A stretch of 64,000 bases of DNA from Pachyseris speciosa (taxonomy: Eukaryota > Cnidaria > Anthozoa > Scleractinia > Pachyseridae), in assembly GCA_016490735.1 (NCBI GenBank), contig JAEMWC010001619.1:58249-122248 (forward strand), written 5' to 3'. Each line of letters begins with the position of its first letter. Within the stretch, counting starts at the first letter, position 1. The position numbers were made by a program, and so were the translations under genes. Below are positions 27,596 through 36,889 of the stretch, piece by piece. Under the pieces are notes generated by a model that ran no database searches, was not told where the DNA came from, and was given only the letters and a program-made list of their open reading frames with translations.

Positions 27596-27939
27596 TGGAT
27601 GCCTTTGTGAGCAACGAACTCCCCGATTCCCCGGCCTTTTTACGCCTCCAAGAGCAGTACAAACAACGCCTCATGGCTGATACCACCTTGGACAAAGCTT
27701 CCTCGTTAGCCGCTCAGCAAGAGATGATCCTTGACAACGAGGACATACCCGATGGCTGGAAAGAAGCTCAATTGAAGACCCTCTCCAACGAGTTGCGTCA
27801 ATGGACCCAGAAAGCCCGAAATCCCTTGTTTAAGGTGCAGGGACGTATGGGCCCCAGCGAGGCGAGCGGCACCGATCCGGACGAGCCCCCCTTGCAAAGT
27901 ATTGTGGGTGGATTAGTCAAAAGCCTAGAGAAGAAGTGA
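27595..27939 (+). CDS. Late-block helical protein, unknown
   Basis: 114 residues from the ATG that overlaps the preceding stop. Predicted helical, with EQYKQRLMADTTLDKASSLA and acidic DNEDIPDGWKEAQLKTL, and a proline-rich tail. No recognised domain. The translation-coupled spacing suggests it works with its upstream neighbour. Confidence 0.5.
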   Translation: MDAFVSNELPDSPAFLRLQEQYKQRLMADTTLDKASSLAAQQEMILDNEDIPDGWKEAQLKTLSNELRQWTQKARNPLFKVQGRMGPSEASGTDPDEPPLQSIVGGLVKSLEKK

Positions 27940-27954
27940 CCGGTCACGCCTATC

Positions 27955-28227
27955 ATGCCCAAAGCCAAGGCCAAACGTCCGCGATTGAAACTAACCCCCA
28001 AGATCACACTCTCTACACGCAAAGCCAAAAAAGTCGGAAAACTCCCAGCCACGCCTCTCTCGGGGATTGGTTCACTACCTAGCACCAGTCAAGCCGGTGC
28101 TGAGCCGTTGAGCAGCGATCCGGATGTGCGCAGGAAACAACTCATGCAAAAACGAAAGGCAGAGATCGTGAGCGAATCCAAAAAACGCATAAAAGATACG
28201 GTCAAGAAGTGGTTGGATTACAGTTGA
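27955..28227 (+). CDS. Small basic protein, unknown
   Basis: 90 residues: lysine-rich at both ends (MPKAKAKRPRLKLTPKITL; KKRIKDTVKKWLDYS) with a Ser/Pro-rich middle. Probably nucleic-acid binding; no family assigned. Separated from the PLA2 gene by seven bases. Confidence 0.45.
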   Translation: MPKAKAKRPRLKLTPKITLSTRKAKKVGKLPATPLSGIGSLPSTSQAGAEPLSSDPDVRRKQLMQKRKAEIVSESKKRIKDTVKKWLDYS

Positions 28228-28234
28228 ACGAATC

Positions 28235-28596
28235 ATGCCGAGAGTCAAGTCAAAGAGAACCAGGCGGCGAAAGAGAGGCCATCCCACTAGAAGGAGGAGG
28301 AAGAGACAGAGAGGGAGTGGATTCGATGTGCAAAAACTACTGGCAAGACAGGTGTGGAATTTCACTGGCCTGGTTATCAATTCATGGGACCCGGTACGCA
28401 TCTGGAAAAAAGACTGGCTAGAGGTGACAAGGGGATCAACCGATTGGACAGACTGGCCAAACAGCATGACATTGATTATTCTAAAGCCAAGAACCTGCGG
28501 GACAAGTGGCAAGCTGACAAGAAGATGATCAAGGGCATTGACGCTTTCAAGAAGAAGAAGCCGACCGAACATAAAAAAACATTAAAAACATTATGA
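28235..28596 (+). pseudogene. Parvovirus-VP1-type phospholipase A2 protein, frameshifted
   Basis: The N-terminus is very basic (RTRRRKRGHPTRRRRKRQRG), like a nuclear signal. In another frame from about 28,348 comes the PLA2 core: FHWPGYQFMGPGT (calcium loop with GPG), NRLDRLAKQHDIDYSKAKN (His-Asp dyad) and KWQADKKMI. This is the domain with which parvoviruses breach endosomes, also found in adintoviruses. The frame changes once between the parts, so this copy is broken unless frameshifting rescues it. It ends the rightward late block; AATAAA follows at about 28,648. Confidence 0.85.
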
Positions 28597-28686
28597 AAGC
28601 CAAGCTCAAGTTAAAACTGTAATCATTTTTAATAATGTCATCCTTAATAAACAAAATTACACGCAAATAATTGTCTCTTTTTCTCC

Positions 28687-29252
28687 TCACAATGGGAACA
28701 GTCCGTCAGCGTCGAATCGTCCCACCAATGCTACTCGAACCTCTCTGAACCAATTGTTAAGCGCTCGTTGTTCCTCGCACACCCCCAGTTTCCTCACATC
28801 TGCCACCTGCAGAACAAGTCAAAGATAATGTTCCAATTCGTCCAATCCTTCAAAGCTGAACCATTCAATGTCACTGACCGTTTTCACATCCGGAGGTAAA
28901 TGACCCGAAGGGGTAGGTGCCACACCCACTCTGCCAGGTCTGAAAGGATAATGACGCTGTATGATGACTCGCTGATCGCATGAATCTCATTGTATATGTC
29001 TCTTAAAATCTCTCGCGGTACATCCAGAGTCTTGTAAAATGGTAGGGCCTTCACGTGAGCGTCCATCGACATGTCATCATTTCTGAGTACACACCAGGAA
29101 CACACCCATTCGCATCGCTCCACTTGACTGCTCATCCAGAAGATCCTTGCATGACGACTCCCACGTTCCCTCACAGCTCTCACCAATCCCGTCTCAGAAC
29201 AAATGCATACGTCTCGCACATTCCGTACATCACCCCGCGACCTCGGATACAC
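28687..29252 (-). pseudogene. CxWC-family protein A, broken
   Basis: The first of three minus-strand paralogues. It has VERCEWVCSWCVLRNDD, then DVPREILRDIYNEIHAI. The next homologous part (PSGHLPPDV, WFSFEGLDELEHY, VCEEQRALNNWFREV) is in another frame after about 28,935 and has a TGA at 28819-28821. Function unknown. CSWC and the PSGH block match protein B. Confidence 0.5.
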
Positions 29253-29328
29253 CGACTGACAACTCTATGGCTTCTTCTCATCACTCCCCTCCCACGCCAC
29301 ATTCATCTACAGAAAAGACACACATTCA

Positions 29329-29958
29329 TCAATATTCTAGCTCCCTCTCCACCAGTGGGCAGATCTCAAACAACCCCTCTTCACCCCAATGTTCATCCAC
29401 ATAGTCCATCCATTCCATATACACCCCCGATTTCATTTGTTCCAAACTTATGGATAAATGTAGAACGTTCTCATACTCGGTGGGCATGTGTCCCGAGGGG
29501 CAAGGCAGCTCCCCCACACTCTTCATATTATCCGCATTGTGATAGAATGGCAAGAAATAACGAAACAATGTCATTTGCATTTCAAGATACAAGTAACGCA
29601 GCAACTCCCTATCAATGGGGCGATTTTGCAACTCATTCACCATTCGCATACCGTCTAGCGAAAAACATTCTTTCAAACGACTACACCATGGACAATACTC
29701 CCGACGGAGCTTCCGCGCGGGTTGGAATAGCTGGAAAACATTTCCAATGGTTAGCTCCAACGCTGGCTGCATTTCGTCCAACCATGACCTCAATCTCTTC
29801 ACACGCATTACTCCCGCCTGTTCTTCCGTGACGGAACACACCAAATGAGTCATGGTACATAGGGAAATACTAGGGCTGCGCGTTCGATTGAGAACCGTAC
29901 ACTTTACTGCGTGCTTGCCCCAAATGTCATTGATCTTAAAAAAAAAACAAAAAAACAA
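29329..29958 (-). CDS. CxWC-family protein B
   Basis: About 209 residues, or 174 if started at the MTHLV methionine. Blocks: DIWGKHAVKCTVLNR, LRREYCPWCSRLKECFSL, ELLRYLYLEMQMTLFRYF, LPCPSGHMPTEYENV, ending MEWMDYVDEHWGEEGLFEI. C-x2-C suggests metal or disulphide. On the minus strand a long T-run followed by AAG (about 29,945) precedes the coding part and could be a splice acceptor. Function not recognised; virus-specific family. Confidence 0.5.
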   Translation of the reverse strand: MFFCFFFKINDIWGKHAVKCTVLNRTRSPSISLCTMTHLVCSVTEEQAGVMRVKRLRSWLDEMQPALELTIGNVFQLFQPARKLRREYCPWCSRLKECFSLDGMRMVNELQNRPIDRELLRYLYLEMQMTLFRYFLPFYHNADNMKSVGELPCPSGHMPTEYENVLHLSISLEQMKSGVYMEWMDYVDEHWGEEGLFEICPLVERELEY

Positions 29959-29971
29959 TTAACATTGTCTC

Positions 29972-30406
29972 TCATCCCCGAATGTGTATAGAAGCAGTTC
30001 CACGGAAAGCTAGAGGTCTCAAGGAACCCAATGCCTCATTGCCATCAAGCTCATGGTAATCACTTATAACCTCTAGCCATCTATCCACCATTTCCATGCG
30101 TCGCATCTTTGCATACCACAAAGCTTGCCTCATACTCGCAAACGGTACTTTGCCTCTCAACTCTACGCAATCGCAACCACCCCCTGCACCTCTCTCAGTC
30201 AAACCATAATAGCGCATTGTACACACCTCAATGTCGTTCCACAAGCGTTTGCATTCCTCATTGGTCATGACATAGTCCTTTCGCCACCTCCAAGCTAGTG
30301 CCACTCCCCCGATCGACAAACCCTTCCGCCGAATACCAATACACCACGAACATGCTAGAGAGCCAACGTTCCACACAGATTTCAAAAATAAAGAAAGAAA
30401 GAACAC
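29972..30406 (-). CDS. CxWC-family protein C
   Basis: 144 residues; VWNVGSLACSWCIGIRRKG aligns with the IWGKHAVKCTVLNR region of protein B, and MTNEECKRLWNDIEVC with its following helix. It has a CDCVELRGKVPFASM loop. The N-terminal residues (MFFLSLFLKS) may be untranslated or a weak signal. First gene of the leftward block that starts at the 30.4-30.6 kb promoter region. Confidence 0.45.
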   Translation of the reverse strand: MFFLSLFLKSVWNVGSLACSWCIGIRRKGLSIGGVALAWRWRKDYVMTNEECKRLWNDIEVCTMRYYGLTERGAGGGCDCVELRGKVPFASMRQALWYAKMRRMEMVDRWLEVISDYHELDGNEALGSLRPLAFRGTASIHIRG

Positions 30407-30414
30407 GTGAAAGA

Positions 30415-30935
30415 ACGTGATGGGTGACCTTGATTGACCGTCACGTGGGCTGAGCTGACCAATTGTAGCTTTTCATACCCTTATTTGGAAAGGACGCTTT
30501 CTATACATCGTGTGCGCTAACGTTCAGGATCATCAGTCCCCGCCAAGCCAGCAAGCAGAGCAGAGCTGTGAGTCATCGTTCTAGGTGTAAGAGATTTATA
30601 GAGAACCCGCGATTTTTACTGTGGATTCTATTGATAGAGATTTTATATTGAACCGCGATTTTACTGTGGTTTCTGTTTAGATAGAGTTTTATATCCAACC
30701 GCGCTTTTACTGTGTGGATTCTGTGTCGAGGACAACGCAGTCTTTAGTCGGATTTGGTGAGTATGAGTTGATGTTTGTAACGGCGTTCGCGTTATGTTGT
30801 TATGATGTTTGCATGGAATGGCGCCGTTCATTTTTATGATTTGATGATTGCATGGAACGGCGCCATTCATTTTTATGATTTGATGTTTGCATGGAATGGC
30901 GCCGTTCAGTTTTATGATTGATGTTTGAATTTGCC
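30415..30935. repeat. Polinton internal control region with two tandem repeat sets
   Basis: No gene. A CCAATTG box at about 30,459 and CACGTG-type motifs precede the leftward genes. From 30,590 to 30,730 a unit of roughly 45 bp (GATAGAGTTTTATA, AACCGCGATTTTACTGTGG) occurs three times. From 30,798 to 30,925 a unit of roughly 43 bp (TTTGCATGGAATGGCGCCGT) occurs three times, each with the palindrome GGCGCC. It could be a promoter, enhancer or replication control region. Confidence 0.7.
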
Positions 30936-31194
30936 ACAGCGTTCGCGCTGTTGAGTTTAATTATGCGGGTTCAGTTGAGTTGAATTTGCATGACATGTTA
31001 AGACTAGTTCATTGTGCGGATCCATTCATGCGTCGTGTCTTTTGTTCGAATTCCTAGAAATGAGCGCTCGCTCGCACGTGTATTCTCGCAAAAAAATCAC
31101 AATGGACGAATTCAAACGAATGTTTTTTATTGTTCAGTGTTTTCTTCTTACAATGATACAATGTGGGATTCTTCCATTCGTTTTTTATCGTTTC

Positions 31195-31385
31195 TTCCAT
31201 CGGATTTCCATTTGTATTTCTGTCGGATTTCTGTCGGATTTCCATCGGGTTTCCATCGGATTTCCATCGGATTTCTGTCGGGTTTCTGTCGGATTTCCGT
31301 CGGTTTTCTGTCGGGTTTCCATCGGGATTCTGTCGGGTTTCCATCGGGTTTCTGTCGGTTTTCCGTCGGTTTTCCGTCGGTTTTC
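31195..31385. repeat. 12-bp minisatellite (TCGGATTTCCRT)
   Basis: About sixteen copies of a 12-base unit (variants TTTCCATCGGGT, TTTCTGTCGGAT, TTTTCCGTCGGT). All six frames stay largely open because the period is a multiple of three, so long open frames here are artefacts. One unit-like sequence (GTTTCTGTCGGATTTCTG) recurs at 32,129. Confidence 0.9.
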
Positions 31386-31388
31386 GGC

Positions 31389-31797
31389 TCATATCCTCCA
31401 TCCTAATGTTTGCTTTTCACAAGTTCCACACAGTAGAAGTTCGCCAACTTTCTGCTTGTCCAAAAAACACGTGCACTCGTCACACAACCGCAATCTTCTA
31501 AGCCGATGACACGTGTCTTCCAAACTCTTGTTGGCGCGCTGACATCGTTGTAACTGTTCTGTCAACTCGTCATTTTTCAGGTTCGCTTCTTGTAGCAATC
31601 CCATCACATTCGCGAGTGTTGACATGGAAGATTGATGATGTTTGGTTAGGCGCTCGTTCTCCGTTAACTTTTTCTTCCAGTAGCGTTGTCACATTCTTTA
31701 AGGTGGAAGACAGGATAGGCATTTCGAAGACTCTGCCATCACTTTCTTGCTTGAACGTCGTTTTCTTAGCGTAATGACTTACCAAACTGCGTAGCAC
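31389..31797 (-). pseudogene. Coiled-coil protein with C-terminal zinc ribbon, frameshifted
   Basis: The N-terminal frame (from 31797) covers MLRSLVSHYAKK and a helical STLKNVTTLLEEK. After a frameshift near 31,660 the coiled coil continues (TLANVMGLLQEANLKNDELT, LQRCQRANKSLEDTC). It ends in LCDECTCFLDK...LLCGTCEKQ, a C-x2-C...C-x2-C zinc-binding module resembling a RING half or zinc ribbon. The 3' end abuts the minisatellite. Function unknown; possibly an accessory regulator. Confidence 0.5.
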
Positions 31798-31799
31798 CT

Positions 31800-32180
31800 T
31801 TTTATAGCCTCTTACAGTTCTTTCAAAACCGATTCACTGTCTACCTTCATTCGATCAGTTTTAGCTCATTTTTTTCTCATGTCCTGTCTCACGTGATCCT
31901 GCAAGGGGAAGTTCATGTGGTTAGCCACACGCGAGGCTGCTTGGCGGGTGATATGTACGAATGCTCTGTCATCATATACTCGTACCTCGTGGAGTCAACT
32001 CGTCCCTTCGTGGGTCGAGGTTTTTACGACAAAGACGAACGTTTGGCGTGGGCAGGCACTCTGGCTAGCTAGATCCAATGTGGGCTTTACAGTGTGATTG
32101 GCGATGAAGGGTCTGTTTTCCGTGGAGTTTCTGTCGGATTTCTGTTCATATGCTCTGAAATAGGATCCTTTTGTTGTTGT
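31800..32180. other. No gene; intergenic between divergent Polinton genes
   Basis: Sequence upstream of the coiled-coil gene and of the tRNA-His/DNA polymerase unit. A short open stretch (31915-32097) has no recognisable features. Confidence 0.4.
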
Positions 32181-32184
32181 GTTT

Positions 32185-32255
32185 GCTTTGTTGGTCTAGC
32201 GGTAAGACGCTGTGTTGTGGCCACAGAGACCCGGGTTCGACTCCTGGACAGGGCA
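32185..32255 (+). tRNA. tRNA-His (GTG), inside the Polinton
   Basis: 71 nt cloverleaf. The acceptor stem is GCTTTGT/ACAGGGC (7 pairs, three U-G), the D arm GTC/GAC, the anticodon stem CTGTG/CACAG with loop TTGTGGC, and the T arm CCGGG/CCTGG with loop TTCGACT; discriminator A. Box A-like TGGTCTAGCGG and box B GGTTCGACTCC are intact, and a seven-T run at 32257 would end pol III transcription. No CCA is encoded, as expected in eukaryotes. It lies 63 bp upstream of the DNA polymerase start. Confidence 0.85.
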
Positions 32256-32318
32256 ATTTTTTTCTGCTGTTGGGTTTGGAAGTGTAATAGGGTAGCATCT
32301 GTTTTTTTTGGTTAGAGT

Positions 32319-35300
32319 ATGACGAAACGAGCGGCCAATCATCCGCTGGATATGAACGACAGTGACGACGAACTCAACAATGTTATGGACATACATGAAC
32401 GGCGACATCGACCGCAACCCTTGGATCTGACCGAGAGCGATGAGGAATTGGTCGGCGAGCCAGAACCTCTGTTCATAATCCAGTTTAGGCCTATAGGTCC
32501 ACGTCGTCGTTGGCGGAACATCGTGGTAGGACAGCAATTTGGGGCCACCATTCACCAGCTTCGTTCGCCTACTGCTGAGGACAACCTGGGCCAGGAACTC
32601 ATGTCAGCCCTCCATCGCGCCATCCATATACAGTTGGATTCCCTCAACGCCCGCGGAGGGGACCGCGTAAACTTCACCATCCAATCGAACAGTTACATAC
32701 ACGCGTTCCAGTCAATTAATTTCAGGGTGGATGAGTTCCAGGAGGGGTCAACACGGTTGGATGAGCGGCTACAACAGCTGGCTAACAAGTTGAATTCCAA
32801 TGAGTCGTTCAACGTGAGAGAGCCATCACAGATCAACTTCAACCTGGTACGAATACCGCAAGCCGGAGGTCGCCCTAGGAAAAACAACCCTGGCACCAAA
32901 TGCCTTGACGAGGTGAATCGGCGTAAACGGGCCATCGTCACGATCAACAATGACGATGAGTTATGCTTTGCCAGGGCGATCGTGACGATGCAAGCGTATT
33001 GTCATCGCGAGGAGGGGAGGGAACAGCAGCGTGACTGGGACAATCTTCGTGAAGGTCGAGGTGTCCAAGGGTTCTTAGCCGAGAAGTTACACCAAGAAGC
33101 CAATGTTCCCTTAGGTCGTTGTGGACTTGAGGAACTGGAACGTTTTCAGGCCTATCTTGCTCCCCAATACCAGCTACTCGTCATGTGCAGGGCTAAGCCC
33201 TTTATCCTTCTGTTTAAGGGTCCAGAGGCACCCCACCAAATCCGTCTGTTAAAGTCAGACAACCACTACGACGGTTGTACCTCCTTTCCCGGTTTTGTCA
33301 ACCGCAGCTATTATTGCACCCCTGTGAAAGGGGGTACGACCACGAAGATGCCTGCAACCATCCTTGCGAGGGGCGAACCTGTCGTTGTTGCGGTAGAGGT
33401 AATTGCCCTGACCACAGATTGGGCAAGCAGCCCGAGTTGGTATGTCGACTGTCTCCAATACCACATCTCTAAACGGCAATGTGAAAAGGTCCGTGTATGT
33501 CTGGGCTGCAAAGGTCAGTATACCGTCAACAAAAAGAAGCCCCACAGATGTGGGATGGCTACCTGCCCTTGTTGCCAAGAACACGTCGAGATTGCCAGCC
33601 ATAAATGTCACATCCAACCGGTTGAACCCGAGGAAACGTTCGAGACCATGGCCGAGTGGAGAGTCGCCTATCGTGCCGCCATCGCAAAGAAGATCAAACC
33701 TCCACCACCACCCCCTCTCTCCGTCTATGCGGACATTGACGCTCTTCAGCTGCCAGACCGCACTTTTCAGCCAATCCTTCTCTGCTACAAGGCTGAGGAT
33801 GATCTGACCATCCACACTTTTTACGGCGAGGATTGTTGCGATCGATTCCTCCGGGAGGTAGATGCCATGACAGCCATTCCTGAGTGTGATGTGGAACGAC
33901 AAGTCATTGTCCTCTTTCACAATCTCAAAGGGTTTGATGGCATGTTTCTGTTGCACAGGTTGTATGCAGAACAACGTACCGTGGAAGCGCAACTTACTGT
34001 GGGCGCGAAGGTCCTATCCTTCCGGAGTGGAAACGTCACATTCAAAGACTCGCTGTGTTTTCTACCTTTTCCTCTGTCTGCCTTTCCTTCCACCTTTGGT
34101 CTTTCTGAACTAAAAAAAGGGTTCTTTCCCCATTCTTTTAACACCCCTGCCAATCAATCCTATATTGGTCCACTTCCCTCCCTGGATTACTACGACCCTG
34201 ACGGTATGACGGAGAGGAAACAAACGGAGCTGAAAGAGTGGCACAGAGAAGAGTCGGCCAGACAGCAACCCTTTGATTTCAAAAAGGAAATGATCGCTTA
34301 TTGCAAATCCGATGTGGAGTTGTTAAAAGCGGGGTGTGAGTCGTTCATCAAGGAATTCAAAGCAGAGGCCGGCTTCAACCCTTTCCATCAGTGTATGACG
34401 GTTGCCTCCTCGTGTAACGAATATTGGAGACGACATCATCTTCAGGCGGACACCATCGCCGTGAAACCACTGCATGGTTGGAGAGGGGCAAATGTCAACC
34501 AGTCCCTCAAGGCCTTGCAGTAGCTCTACTTCTTGAATGCTCAGCTTCGCTCTGACGATGATGCCATCCTCACCGACTATATCAGACATGTACGTAACGG
34601 AGGAGAACAGAAAGTGACAACACCAGGCAGCTCCTACTTTGTAGACGGGTATGATCCCCTCCGTCGAACCGTCTACGAGTTCCATGGCTGCTTTTGGCAT
34701 GGTTGCAAAACATGCTTTCCTACCAACCGACATCTAAAGCGCCGTTCCCACAGTGATCGTACCTTGGAGGAAGTCCTACGAGCCACTCACCACAAAACTA
34801 CCACTCTACGCCAGGCTGGTTATACAGTCCACGAAATGTGGGAGTGTCACTGGAACCAGCGGATCAATCATCCAAACTCCCCGGAAGCCACCTTTGTCAG
34901 TACAAACCAGCTAACACCTCCTCTCAACCCTCGCGATGCCTTCTTTGGTGGCCGAACGGGAGTTGTGACCCTACATGCTGTTGCGGAAGAAAATGAAGAG
35001 ATTCGATACGTCGATGTAACCTCCTTATACCCCTGGGTGAACAAGACCGCCACTTATCCTGTTGGACACCCTACAATCATCACTTCACCCAATCACACCG
35101 ATATCCACCAGTACTTTGGTCTAGCTTCTGTGGATCTCCTACCTCCCACTGAATTGTTTCATCCTGTGTTACCCGTCAGAAGTGGAGGCAAACTAACATT
35201 TCCTCTATGTCAGTCCTGTGTTAAGACTGAGCAGGCCAAACCTATGCTGGAAAGGTCCTGTTCCTGTCCTCATACAGATACTCAACGTACATTGCGTGGG

Positions 35301-36370
35301 ACGTGGTGCACCTCGGAAATCGTCAAAGCTGTTGAGAAGGGCTATCAAGTCACCAACATCCATGAAGTATGGCACTTCCCAGAACACCAGCGCGTAACCG
35401 GCCTGTTCGCTAATTATGTCAATACCTGGCTTAAAATTAAGCAGGAAGCGTCAGGCTGGCCGCGATGGTGTCGGACAGAGGAGGATAAACAGCAGTATAT
35501 CAGGGATTACCATCAACGGGAAGGGATCCTCCTCGACTATCATCGGATCTGCAAAAACCCTGGATTAAAGGCATTAGCGAAGCTTATGTTGAACAGCTTT
35601 TGGGGGAAATTTGGCGAACGAGAGAATAAGCCAATCACCATCAGCATCGCCCGCCCCACGAGCTGTTCAACCTGCTCACTGACACCACACGGATTGTCTC
35701 TACCATACGTATATGCACAGAGGACATGTTGGAAGCCGTGTATACTCATGTGGATGAAGACCTCCCCTCCAACCACAAAACCAACATCTTTGTGGCCGCG
35801 TTCACCACCAGCTGGGCTAGATTGAAGTTGTATTCCTATCTAGATTTGTTGAAGGAGCAGGTTATGTACTACGACACGGATTCGGTGATCTACCGATGGA
35901 GAGAAGGACAACCGTCTATCCCCCTGGGCGATTATCTGGGGGATATGACGGACGAGTTGGAGGGTGATACAATCGCCGAATTCGTGTCGGGGGGTGCAAA
36001 GAACTATGGCTACCAGACCGTGGGAGGCAAGAAGGAATGTAAGGTCAGGGGTTTTACCCTCAATGTGCGTGGGAGTGCTATGCTCAATTTCCAGTCCATG
36101 AAGTCAAACATCCTTCGCGAACTCGAAGACCCACAAGAGCAGAGGCGCAACCTCATGGTCACTAACCCCAATCATTTTCAGAGGGACAATACGGCTAAGA
36201 GGATCAAACTAACGGAAAGAGTCAAGAGATATGGCTTAGTCTTTGACAAACGTGTCATTGATCCAACCACCAAGACCAGTTACCCCTACGGCTACACGCG
36301 TGTCATGAATACTGAAGAAGCCCTAGACTCTGGGGATGAACAACTAGCTGAACTACTGTGCGAACTTTAA
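32319..36370 (+). pseudogene. Protein-primed DNA polymerase B, in-frame TAG and frameshift
   Basis: About 1,350 codons. A long N-terminal region of unknown fold (about 470 residues, with a CysHis cluster CLGCKGQYTVNKKKPHRCGM...CPCCQEH, given here as two parts) precedes the exonuclease: SVYADIDAL (Exo I), FHNLKGFDGMFL (Exo II), AYCKSDVELL (Exo III). Then come VDGYDPLRRTVYEFHGCFWH, palm motif A YVDVTSLYPW, motif B KLMLNSFWGKFGE, motif C VMYYDTDSVIY and KNYGYQT. It would replicate the viral genome from a protein primer. Breaks: TAG at 34521-34523 (same frame continues) and a frameshift in a C-run near 35,653, between motifs B and C. Confidence 0.93.
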
Positions 36371-36404
36371 ACAAATAGTTGTTAAGGGATCAAATAGGTG
36401 TGAA

Positions 36405-36606
36405 GGGATCCTCATCTTTACTTATTCCATACCCTTCCTCTTTACTTATTCCGTGATCTTCATCTTTACTTATTCCTAAAACCTTCCTCTTTACTTATTC
36501 CGCGATCTTCATCTTTACTTATTCCGTGATCTTCATCTTTACTTATCCCTAAAACCTTCCTCTTTACTTATTCCGCGATCTTCATCTTTACTTATTCCGT
36601 GATCTT
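36405..36606. repeat. Tandem repeats CTTCNTCTTTACTTATTCC
   Basis: About eight copies of a 24-25-bp unit with three variant linkers (CGTGAT, CGCGAT, CTAAAAC), directly after the polymerase stop. On the minus strand AATAAGTAAAGA recurs, so it may serve as a 3' end signal or spacer. Confidence 0.85.
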
Positions 36607-36720
36607 CCTGCGAGCGTCGGTCTCCTTCTTTGTCTTGTTTTTTTCCGCTCATATCCAGCCTTTAAATGGTCAATATTCGGTTATATTCAGCTGCAGATAA
36701 TCGTTAGGTATAATCATGAT

Positions 36721-36805
36721 CCTCACATGTCCCACTTGTAAAATAAGTTGTTTCCGGGCGAGGGCTCACTTGGACCCCTCACATGTCCCACTTGTAAAAT
36801 AAGTT
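36721..36805. repeat. Direct repeat CTCACATGTCCCACTTGTAA
   Basis: Two copies of about 29 bp at 36721-36749 and 36777-36805, ending AAAATAAGTT. A related stretch (TGTCCCATTCACACTTCTTG) follows the GRF gene at 20,658, so this may be a shared 3' processing or regulatory sequence of the element. Confidence 0.7.
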
Positions 36806-36889
36806 AACTAGTGTAAATAAAAAACGGAGTGTTGGTTTATATCCGTTGTCAGTTTTCCCTGGGATTAGGGTTAAAAAAACTTAGGGTTA

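Noticed and set aside
29055..29831. A 258-codon plus-strand open frame
   Set aside because: It lies antisense to the CxWC-B and CxWC-A genes, is low-complexity (His, Pro, Ser, Thr-rich), and has no domain; the minus-strand reading has paralogue support.
29940..29965. Definite intron upstream of CxWC-B
   Set aside because: A long T-run followed by AAG could be an acceptor, but no donor or branch point could be fixed.
31195..31385. Possible CRISPR array
   Set aside because: Contiguous 12-bp units without unique spacers, in a eukaryotic genome.
31012..31509. Plus-strand frames with repeated SVGFPSGF peptides
   Set aside because: They are produced by the 12-bp minisatellite, whose period keeps frames open.
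19177..34523. Stop-codon reassignment or a suppressor tRNA in the Polinton
   Set aside because: The only well-formed tRNA in it has a His (GTG) anticodon, and many frameshifts accompany the TAG codons, so decay is simpler. Kept as a question in the findings.
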